Source of the DNA: a virus
Virus record (IMG/VR): IMGVR_UViG_3300044646_000118
Location: 1 to 31,879 of that record
DNA length: 31,879 nt
Direction: 5' to 3' (one strand)
Numbering within the stretch: the first letter of the stretch is position 1; every line of letters begins with the position of its first letter. The notes under the pieces were generated by a model. The model saw only the letters and a list, made by a program, of their open reading frames with translations. It was not told the DNA's origin and did not search any database. Below, in pieces: positions 21,694 through 28,091 of this stretch. The translations under genes were made by a program, and so were the position numbers.

Positions 21694-21699
21694 TTGAAT

Positions 21700-21728
21700 A
21701 TTATAAGGGATTCTGAGTCAGGTGTCAA
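21700..21728 (-). promoter_or_regulatory. consensus sigma-70 promoter, TTGACA-17-TATAAT
   Basis: On the minus strand TTGACA is at 21728-21723 and TATAAT at 21705-21700, with 17 bases between: a second perfect consensus promoter. It shares CTTGACACC and CCC(T)TATAATA with the one at 526-554. It points to the candidate small RNA and, beyond the terminator, nrdC. Confidence 0.85.
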
Positions 21729-21787
21729 GGGTTGACAAAGTATAATTTTGGGTCTAGACTCTGCTTTGTGGCGGTTGAAGATAAGTA

Positions 21788-22066
21788 CTATGATAAATTT
21801 AAAGACGTTGCTTGTACTTCTTCGTTTCTTTGTGCTGCTGTTTTGACTAGACCTTCTTCATAAGCCGCTAGAACCATATCATCTTTGTTGATAACAGTAA
21901 TGGGTTGATTGCTTTCTAGTTTAGTCTTGACATACAAGTCACATATTTCGTCAATCGCAATGCGAGCACGGTTAGTTGCTACGTTTGTAATCCAAAAATC
22001 TACATCAGCAGCAATGTATTCCATTGCCTTCTGTTCTGCTTCTGTTAAAGTAACTGTGTAGTCCAT
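21788..22066 (-). CDS. small fibre-associated protein, copy 1
   Basis: 92 residues, mostly helical: MDYTVTLTEAEQKAMEYIAA, then WITNVATNRARIAIDEICDL, then DMVLAAYEEGLVKTAAQRNE. It is about 80% identical by eye to the protein at 22997-23269, so the pair arose by duplication. Each sits directly downstream of a C1q-type fibre gene. I recall similar short proteins near phage fibres; a chaperone or adaptor role is inferred. It has its own late-type box (22083-22089) and no Shine-Dalgarno. Confidence 0.8.
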   Translation of the reverse strand: MDYTVTLTEAEQKAMEYIAADVDFWITNVATNRARIAIDEICDLYVKTKLESNQPITVINKDDMVLAAYEEGLVKTAAQRNEEVQATSLNLS

Positions 22067-22082
22067 ATTGAGTCTTTTTGAG

Positions 22083-22089
22083 TATTTAT
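22083..22089 (-). promoter_or_regulatory. late-type promoter box ATAAATA
   Basis: ATAAATA on the minus strand overlapping the first base of the TAA stop of the C1q fibre gene; leader CTCAAAAAGACTCAAT to the next ATG at 22066. Confidence 0.6.
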
Positions 22090-22976
22090 TATCCTAAAAG
22101 GTATCCGCAAAACCAAGCATAATAAACCGCATAACCACTAGCTCTACGTCTTGCTGATACAGTATCACCAGCAGTCAAATTCATTATTTGTGTGTTAGTT
22201 CCGGGTTGATATACAACACCATAATTCAACATATTATTTGGGTATACGCTACCATTTTTTACTAAATTTACAAAATGAGAATTAGTATCTTCTGTTGAGA
22301 ATGAAAATGAGAAAAAATATTTTCCAGAAATTGGAGCAGTAAAAAGTCCAGTAGTTGTACTAAAATGATTTCCTACATTATGATCCACATTACTACCAAG
22401 ATATATCTCTGGGGTTGTTGAATTAAAAGTAGCTCCATGAACCATAAATGATGGTTGAGAAGGTAGAGTTAATCTACCAGAACCATCAATAGTTGCTCTG
22501 ACTGACGCATTACTTACATCAACAAAACGAAGAGATGGTGTTGATGTATTGCCATAAACATCAATATACCAACCAGTTGCATTATCAGTTGCTCTACCAA
22601 AACTTACTTGTCCACCCTCTTGAGATGCATCAACTCTACCTGCTTTGATTTCTCCACCAACAACTTCAAGTTTTTGTGATGGGACTGCGGTTCCTATACC
22701 AATATTAGCACTACTATCAATTCTTAATGCTTCTACACCACCTTCAGCAAAGGCTATAGTATCAGCACTCGGAAAGAATATTCCGGTGTTTGAATCGCCT
22801 GTTGGTGTTATGGACGGAGCACTAGCACTACCGGCAGCAACGGTTGTAACACCACTATTTGTAATGCTTGTGCCAGATACTGAACCTACTAACGTTACAC
22901 TTCCAGTCGCAGTTCCAATCGCAACATTGGTGCTGGTTGATGGTAATATCTGGTCTACACGAAGATTACTCGCCAT
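22089..22976 (-). CDS. tail fibre/adhesin with C-terminal C1q-like domain, copy 1
   Basis: 295 residues. There is a short N-terminal attachment part (MASNLRVDQILPSTSTNVAI), then a fibre repeat region with SITPTGDSNTGIFFPSADTI followed by AFAEGGVEALRIDSS. The C-terminal domain at about 172-295 (FMVHGATF, TGLFTAPISGKYFFSFSFS, then NLTAGDTVSARR and ending YYAWFCGYLLG) has the jelly-roll pattern of C1q/TNF-like heads found in many phage fibres. Such trimeric heads bind carbohydrates or proteins. It is paralogous to 23300-24226. Confidence 0.85.
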   Translation of the reverse strand: MASNLRVDQILPSTSTNVAIGTATGSVTLVGSVSGTSITNSGVTTVAAGSASAPSITPTGDSNTGIFFPSADTIAFAEGGVEALRIDSSANIGIGTAVPSQKLEVVGGEIKAGRVDASQEGGQVSFGRATDNATGWYIDVYGNTSTPSLRFVDVSNASVRATIDGSGRLTLPSQPSFMVHGATFNSTTPEIYLGSNVDHNVGNHFSTTTGLFTAPISGKYFFSFSFSTEDTNSHFVNLVKNGSVYPNNMLNYGVVYQPGTNTQIMNLTAGDTVSARRRASGYAVYYAWFCGYLLG

Positions 22977-22993
22977 AGTGTGAGTTTTTTAGG

Positions 22994-23000
22994 TATTTAT
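22994..23000 (-). promoter_or_regulatory. late-type promoter box ATAAATA
   Basis: ATAAATA on the minus strand containing the TAA stop of the gene before; leader CCTAAAAAACTCACACT to the fibre ATG at 22976. Confidence 0.6.
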
Positions 23001-23269
23001 TCGGGAAGTTGTGCTGCTGCTTCTTCGTTTCTTTGTGCCACTGTTTTGACTAGACCTTCTTCGTATGCCGCTAGAACCATATCAGGTTTGTTAGTTGCGG
23101 TGATGGGTTGATTACTTTCTAGTTTAGTCTTAACATATAAGTCACAGATTTCGTCAATAGCAATTCTTGCCCTATTAGTCGCAGCGTTAGTGATCCATTC
23201 GTCCACATCAGCAGCAATGTATTCTATTGCCTTCTGTTCTGCTTCGGTTAAGGTAATTGTATAATCCAT
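22997..23269 (-). CDS. small fibre-associated protein, copy 2
   Basis: 90 residues, the paralogue of 21788-22066: MDYTITLTEAEQKAIEYIAA, then NRARIAIDEICDLYVKTKLE and SNQPIT are nearly the same. Differences cluster after residue 58 and at the C-terminus (AAAQLPE here, VQATSLNLS there). It lies 30 bases downstream of its own C1q fibre gene, mirroring the other pair. A late-type box is at 23286-23292. Function unknown; see copy 1. Confidence 0.8.
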   Translation of the reverse strand: MDYTITLTEAEQKAIEYIAADVDEWITNAATNRARIAIDEICDLYVKTKLESNQPITATNKPDMVLAAYEEGLVKTVAQRNEEAAAQLPE

Positions 23270-23285
23270 ATAAAGTCTTTTTGAG

Positions 23286-23292
23286 TATTTAT
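23286..23292 (-). promoter_or_regulatory. late-type promoter box ATAAATA
   Basis: ATAAATA on the minus strand, a few bases after the TAATAG double stop of the preceding fibre gene; leader CTCAAAAAGACTTTAT to the ATG at 23269. Confidence 0.55.
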
Positions 23293-23299
23293 TACACTA

Positions 23300-24226
23300 T
23301 TATCCTAATAAAACCCCACTAAATCCACTATATGATGGTCCATAAATACGCAAATTATTATCTCTAGCAAATAAACTAACATAATCATTTACTGCTAATT
23401 GCAATAGAATACTATTAGATCTGCCCCTCTCTGCACTCATATACATTCTTGCTTGGGCAGTTGCGTCAGTACCATTAATAGCAAATGTGAGAGATCCTGA
23501 CTGATCTGTTTCAGTTAGAACTGTAGTTGTAAATAAATACACTCCTGCTACAGGTGCTGTAAATCTACAAGTTGTAGTATTATAATGTGACCCAATATTA
23601 TATGTTGTAAAAGTAAATTTTGTTATTTCTGCATTCGCCGAATAAGTAGTATAGCTGCCATCACCATATGCTTGAAAGGCTGGTTGAGAAGGTTTTGTTA
23701 CTCTACCACTTGAATCTATACGAACTCTTTCTGATCCATTTGTATCAAAACGAATAAAACTATTCTCACGATTGCGAATAATAAAACTACCATCATCATT
23801 TAATGTTATTTCAGATCCATCGGAAGCAGAGCTTCCAGTATTGTTGTTCGTTAAATGAACAACTGGATATGATGGTGCTGATACGTGTATAGTAGTTTCA
23901 TTTCCGTTTCCAGTTGGGTTATTCGTTCCTATACCCAAACGACCACTACTATCAAACCTACCTACTTCAACACCACCTTCTGCAAACGCAATGGTATCAG
24001 CACTCGGGAAGAGGATACCGGTATTTGAGTCGCCACTTGGACTTATAGGGGGAGCACTAGTGCTACCGGCAGAAACTACAAGACCACTAGAAAACGTAGC
24101 AATACCAGAAGAATTAACAGTTCCAGTAACATTACCAATCAAGTTACCCTGAATGTTACTACCAAAAGTAACCGTAGAAACTCCAGCGTCTGCTTGTATG
24201 TTATTAACAACTATCTTGCTAGTCAT
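23300..24226 (-). CDS. tail fibre/adhesin with C-terminal C1q-like domain, copy 2
   Basis: 308 residues from the ATG at 24226, chosen because it gives the ATGA overlap with the upstream stop; the frame could extend 4 residues. The N-terminus MTSKIVVNNIQADAGVSTVT is followed by GNVTGTVNSSGIATFSSGLV and the repeat PISPSGDSNTGILFPSADTI shared with copy 1. A C1q-like head lies at about 180-308 (RFTAPVAGVYLFTTTVLTE, ending SGFSGVLLG). The heads of the two copies have diverged much more than the shafts, as expected if they bind different receptors. Confidence 0.85.
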   Translation of the reverse strand: MTSKIVVNNIQADAGVSTVTFGSNIQGNLIGNVTGTVNSSGIATFSSGLVVSAGSTSAPPISPSGDSNTGILFPSADTIAFAEGGVEVGRFDSSGRLGIGTNNPTGNGNETTIHVSAPSYPVVHLTNNNTGSSASDGSEITLNDDGSFIIRNRENSFIRFDTNGSERVRIDSSGRVTKPSQPAFQAYGDGSYTTYSANAEITKFTFTTYNIGSHYNTTTCRFTAPVAGVYLFTTTVLTETDQSGSLTFAINGTDATAQARMYMSAERGRSNSILLQLAVNDYVSLFARDNNLRIYGPSYSGFSGVLLG

Positions 24227-24465
24227 ACGATTCTCCACTCTCCTTGTACTGTGACGGTGTAACCACTACTGACTGTTACCGTTCCGGCAGTGACTCCATT
24301 GGTTCCTGCTGGTATCGTCACATTCTCATCAATCGTGTTCTTGTTTGCTTTAATCACACCATAAGTATCTAGCCACTGTGAGGCACCATTCGCACTGATG
24401 ATGTCTTTAAAGTCAACGGTGCTTCCAGTTTGTGAGCGAACGGTATTAACAATTAAAGTTGTCAT
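24223..24465 (-). CDS. small beta-repeat fibre accessory protein, copy A
   Basis: 80 residues from the ATG at 24465 (ATGA overlap with the previous stop). MTTLIVNTVRSQTGSTVDFK, then ASQWLDTYGVIKANKNTIDE, then VTIPAGTNGVTAGTVTVSSG and YTVTVQGEWRIV. The second half is an ordered set of short strands. It is paralogous to 24462-24701, and its C-terminal 35 residues match the end of the 255-residue fibre protein at 30266-31033. It may be a fibre tip or a trimer cap; unproven. Confidence 0.75.
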   Translation of the reverse strand: MTTLIVNTVRSQTGSTVDFKDIISANGASQWLDTYGVIKANKNTIDENVTIPAGTNGVTAGTVTVSSGYTVTVQGEWRIV

Positions 24466-24701
24466 ACAATCACCCACTCACCAAGTTGTGTGACGGTATA
24501 ACCATCGGCAATCGTGATGGGACCAGCAGAAAGTCCATTGGTGTCTGCTGGAATTGTGATGTTCTCAGCGATGGTATTACGATTGGTCTTGATGACTCCA
24601 TAAGAATCCACCCATTGCTTATCACCATTTGCGGTGATTTGGTCCTTGAACTCTGTTGTAGAGGTCGTGGAGTCAATGATGTTAGCTTTGAGTGTGCTCA
24701 T
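24462..24701 (-). CDS. small beta-repeat fibre accessory protein, copy B
   Basis: 79 residues: MSTLKANIIDSTTSTTEFKD, then DKQWVDSYGVIKTNRNTIAE, then ITIPADTNGLSAGPITIADG and YTVTQLGEWVIV. It is clearly paralogous to the adjacent copy A (same length, same W-x-D-x-YGVIK and TIPA-x-TNG motifs), so a tandem duplication is likely. It is preceded by the best late promoter in the window. The leader holds CCTCC, the opposite of a Shine-Dalgarno. Confidence 0.75.
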   Translation of the reverse strand: MSTLKANIIDSTTSTTEFKDQITANGDKQWVDSYGVIKTNRNTIAENITIPADTNGLSAGPITIADGYTVTQLGEWVIV

Positions 24702-24715
24702 TGGAGGTTTTTAGG

Positions 24716-24723
24716 TATTTATA
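24716..24723 (-). promoter_or_regulatory. late promoter TATAAATA (perfect T4 consensus)
   Basis: TATAAATA on the minus strand, a perfect match to the T4 late promoter, overlapping the TAA stop of the 24719-25912 gene and followed by CCTAAAAACCTCCA and the ATG at 24701. Confidence 0.75.
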
Positions 24724-25912
24724 GACCAGCGGCATCTAAACGTGCTTGAAGTTCTGAAATGATAGTTTGCTGCTCTTGAATAGCTTTAAAAGCAACCGCA
24801 ACTAAACTTCCATAGTCTAGACCCTTATATCCTGTTGCCCCATCACCAGTTGATACAACTTCAGGAATAATTTCCTCAACTTCTTGAGCAATAAATCCAA
24901 TGTGAGTCTTATTATCACTATTCATTTCATAATGTCTTGGTACTAAACTTAAAGCAGTTGTTAACCCATATCCTATTGGTCTAATATTTTGCTTGAGTCT
25001 TTCATCAGAAGCATTAGTCCATGCTCCAGCAGAACTTAAATATCCTTCATTTGTACCATTGTAAAAATAAAGATTACCAGAGGAGTTCGTATATATTGAA
25101 CGATACACACCAGATGTACTATCTCTAACTCCTATTCCAGCTTGAGAACCTACAACTTGAAGGACGGCATAAGGACTATAACTACTAAAAGAACTATATG
25201 TTCCCCCAGTGTTGGATATAACAACCATACCAGCATTGTTACTGTCTGATATACGAAGTTTTTCTGTGCCTCCTGCCCCAAAGTTTAAAATATCAGTAGC
25301 GTGTTGATAATTTACCCATCCTCGGTACTGTGATGCAGATGCTGAATTATCACCAAACTGAACCCAGGAATTGCCATTTGTTGGATTTGCCCATAGTTGT
25401 AAACCTCCAGAAGAACCAGAAGCAGTTGATCCAACAGAAATTGTTTGAGTTCCAGCATTACTATCAACAGTATCACCAATATGAACATCATAAGATCCAG
25501 CAGGCATTTGTAAATGACCACTTGAAGATATCCGAACTCTTTCAATATTATCAGTTCCTAAAATTAATGGTCTAGAGGATCTACCATTTATAGCAAAATG
25601 ATCACTATCTCCTCTTGTTGGAGATCCAAAAAGTTGATATGCAGAACCTATCTCACCAATTGTTGTTCCATTTGTTTGCCACTGTAACCATCCACCCGTT
25701 GTTCCACCAATATTAACCAAAATAGATGGACCATAAGATAAAGATTCTGGTTGAAAAATTTTTAATTTTGCAGTACTACTAGAAAATGTTGTGGATCCTA
25801 TACCAACAGAATCATTAATATTGAACGTCCCAGCACTAATATTCGCAGCGTTTATCGTGACTGTCTGACCGCTTCCGACTGGTTGTATACGATTAACATT
25901 CAGAATACTCAT
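24719..25912 (-). CDS. tail fibre with C-terminal S74 chaperone domain
   Basis: 397 residues. N-terminal MSILNVNRIQPVGSGQTVTI is the usual start of these fibres, followed by a Ser/Gly-rich beta shaft (GSTASGSSGGLQLWANPTNG, FGAGGTEKLRISDSNNAG). Residues 302-397 are the S74 endosialidase chaperone: SDERLKQNIRPIG, IGFIAQEVEEIIPEVV, GYKGLDYGSLVAVAFKAI and a final coiled coil. Self-cleavage before the Ser of SDERLK is expected. AQEVEEIIPEVV is identical to the segment in the hub-operon protein at 1237-1929. Confidence 0.88.
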   Translation of the reverse strand: MSILNVNRIQPVGSGQTVTINAANISAGTFNINDSVGIGSTTFSSSTAKLKIFQPESLSYGPSILVNIGGTTGGWLQWQTNGTTIGEIGSAYQLFGSPTRGDSDHFAINGRSSRPLILGTDNIERVRISSSGHLQMPAGSYDVHIGDTVDSNAGTQTISVGSTASGSSGGLQLWANPTNGNSWVQFGDNSASASQYRGWVNYQHATDILNFGAGGTEKLRISDSNNAGMVVISNTGGTYSSFSSYSPYAVLQVVGSQAGIGVRDSTSGVYRSIYTNSSGNLYFYNGTNEGYLSSAGAWTNASDERLKQNIRPIGYGLTTALSLVPRHYEMNSDNKTHIGFIAQEVEEIIPEVVSTGDGATGYKGLDYGSLVAVAFKAIQEQQTIISELQARLDAAGL

Positions 25913-25926
25913 TTGAGTTTTTTAGG

Positions 25927-25933
25927 TATTTAT
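25927..25933 (-). promoter_or_regulatory. late-type promoter box ATAAATA
   Basis: ATAAATA on the minus strand containing the TAA stop of the 25930-28071 gene; leader CCTAAAAAACTCAA to the ATG at 25912. Confidence 0.65.
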
Positions 25934-28071
25934 GATGGGTAAGCGATGATAACGATACCAGAACCACCGGAACCAGAAAGATATCCACCATTCCAAACTC
26001 CTCCTCCGCCGCCGCCAGTTCCCATTGTTCCAGAAGTAGCATTAGTATTAGTACCAGCTCCTGGAGCGCCTCCACCCAATCCACCACCAGCAGCTCCTGG
26101 ACCAGTGCCACCGCCGCCGCCACCTGCATAATAAGTAGCAGTTCCAGAAATCGTTGATATTAAACCATTTCCACCAAGACCAACTGGACCAGCAGTACCT
26201 GCGGCACCTGCTCCTCCTCCTCCTCCACCGCCACTAGCACCGGCGCCGCCAGCACCATTATTACCTTGTGGTGGTGATACTGGTGGGGTATTTCCAGAAC
26301 CTCCAGTAGTTCCTGGACGACTTGATCCTCCACCACCAGAACCACCAGGTCTTCCATTATAGTTTGGGGTTGATGGATTATTGTAATCTCCCCCCCCTCC
26401 ACCACCAGTGGAAGTTATTGTGGAAAATATTGAAGGAGATCCATCATTACTTAAAGATGGTCCAGTTATTCTAGCACCACCACCGCCAACAGTAACTGAC
26501 ATACTTCCAGAAACAGATAATCCACTACCAGTTCTAAAACCACCAGCGCCTCCACCCCCCTCATAACCACCGGCGCCACCACCAGCGACCACAAGGTAGT
26601 CAACGGACGTTAACGCTGGGTTAGTGACCGTAAAGGTTCCTGATGAATAAAAGGTATGAACGGTCGTGGTTGGAGTATAAGAAATGGCACCACCAGTTGC
26701 TTTAGCGGTTCCTCCGACCTGTCCGATCTCATAACGGACGACTACGATACCAGAACCACCAGCACCTCCCTCAGCTCCACCACTATGAGTATCTCCTCCC
26801 CCTCCACCGCCGCCTCTAGAAACAGTTCCATTTGTATTTGTTGTTCTATTTCCAACTGGAGAAGAAGCTATTACCCCATCTCCGGCACCAAAAACAGCAG
26901 GTCCAGTTGGTCCACCACCATAACCACCATTTACGGTAAACCCATATCCACCAGCACCGCCACCTCCAGCATATCCAGTAGACGTTCCAGTAATACTATA
27001 GTTTAGTCCAGCACCACCATTTCTAGCCGATGGAGTTGGTGTACTAGGTCCTGTACCACCAGTTCCACCCGCGCCGCCGCCTCCGCCGCCGCCAGTTCCA
27101 GGTGTATTACTTGGGTCATAAGTTCCTACTCCACCGGTATTTCCCCAACCAGATGGTGGAGAAGAACTATTATCTGTTCCAGAAGAAGAACCAGTAGCAG
27201 GTCCAGCTGGTGTAATCGCACCATTTCCACCAGATCCACCACCACTAGATCCCCCCGGACCTCCGGGATTACCATAACCACCACCATAACCGCCACCAGG
27301 AGAAGTTATAGTAGATGGAAAAGCAATTGAAGATGAAGAACCAGCAACACCATTTGGTGATGGTGTAGTTCCACCATTTCCACCAGCACCAACAGTTATG
27401 GTATAAGAACCAGTAGAAACTGGTTGCCCCGTTGCGTATTTTAAAGTTCCAGCACCGCCACCTCCACCATAGTATTGCCCGCCTCCACCACCACCTCCAG
27501 CAACGACAAGATAGTCAACGGTTTCGGTAGGAGACGCAGACTGAACCGTAAAGAAACCTGATGAAGTAAAGATATGAGCCCTATAAACCCTACCACCTTC
27601 AATGTACTCATTAACAATACCACCAGTGGCACTCATTGCCTCTTTGCCAACATCACGCCAGGCATTACCATTGTATACTTGGACACTTCCAGTATCTGAA
27701 TTAAAAATTAAAGTTCCTTGTGCTGTTGATACACCAGCATTTCTACCAGTCGTTGAAGTTGTTCCAATACCAATAGCACCTCTTCTTATAAAAGTATCAC
27801 CAATAGTAATACTTGAAGAAGATCCAACTTGAATACCACTAGAAAACGTGGCAATACCAGAAGCATTGACTGTACCAGTTACGTTTCCAGTTACATTTCC
27901 TGTTACGTTACCAGTTAAAGGTCCAGTGAAACTTGTCGCACTTACAACACCTACAACACTCAAAGCACTGGTCGGTACTGAACTTCCGATACCAACACGT
28001 CCAGAAGAGTCCTGATAGACTCCTCCAGACCCTGTTCGATGTAACCAAGTGTTGAACCTTATATCAGACAT
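25930..28071 (-). CDS. glycine-rich tail fibre/adhesin, copy 1
   Basis: 713 residues. The N-terminal 1-165 is a fibre shaft with GNVT repeats (54-65), a TGRNAGVSTAQGTLIFNSD segment and YNGNAWRDVG. It is followed by two long glycine-rich modules, each starting with (V)DYLVVAGGG at about 185 and 490, interrupted by a shared linker (AKATGGAISY, VHTFYSSGTFTVTNP), and ending GGSGIVVVRYE or GGSGIVIIAYPS. Such Gly-rich sandwiches occur in phage adhesins where loops bind receptors. It is paralogous to the next gene. The DNA is a long run of GGN codons, which may favour recombination. Confidence 0.85.
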   Translation of the reverse strand: MSDIRFNTWLHRTGSGGVYQDSSGRVGIGSSVPTSALSVVGVVSATSFTGPLTGNVTGNVTGNVTGTVNASGIATFSSGIQVGSSSSITIGDTFIRRGAIGIGTTSTTGRNAGVSTAQGTLIFNSDTGSVQVYNGNAWRDVGKEAMSATGGIVNEYIEGGRVYRAHIFTSSGFFTVQSASPTETVDYLVVAGGGGGGGQYYGGGGGAGTLKYATGQPVSTGSYTITVGAGGNGGTTPSPNGVAGSSSSIAFPSTITSPGGGYGGGYGNPGGPGGSSGGGSGGNGAITPAGPATGSSSGTDNSSSPPSGWGNTGGVGTYDPSNTPGTGGGGGGGAGGTGGTGPSTPTPSARNGGAGLNYSITGTSTGYAGGGGAGGYGFTVNGGYGGGPTGPAVFGAGDGVIASSPVGNRTTNTNGTVSRGGGGGGGDTHSGGAEGGAGGSGIVVVRYEIGQVGGTAKATGGAISYTPTTTVHTFYSSGTFTVTNPALTSVDYLVVAGGGAGGYEGGGGAGGFRTGSGLSVSGSMSVTVGGGGARITGPSLSNDGSPSIFSTITSTGGGGGGDYNNPSTPNYNGRPGGSGGGGSSRPGTTGGSGNTPPVSPPQGNNGAGGAGASGGGGGGGAGAAGTAGPVGLGGNGLISTISGTATYYAGGGGGGTGPGAAGGGLGGGAPGAGTNTNATSGTMGTGGGGGGVWNGGYLSGSGGSGIVIIAYPS
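27877..27912 (-). repeat. three 12-base repeats coding GNVT
   Basis: Three tandem 12-base units encode Gly-Asn-Val-Thr in the shaft of the glycine-rich fibre. The units differ at third positions, so the repeat is maintained or old. Confidence 0.75.
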
Positions 28072-28084
28072 TCGTTTTTATTTG

Positions 28085-28091
28085 TATTTAT
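28085..28091 (-). promoter_or_regulatory. late-type promoter box ATAAATA
   Basis: ATAAATA on the minus strand overlapping the first base of the TAA stop of the 28091-30238 gene; leader CAAATAAAAACGA to the ATG at 28071. Confidence 0.55.

Noticed and set aside
21731-21746. Plus-strand TTGACA followed by TATAAT
   Set aside because: Only 3 bases separate the two boxes, so they cannot act as one promoter; the TTGACA is also next to the real minus-strand promoter.
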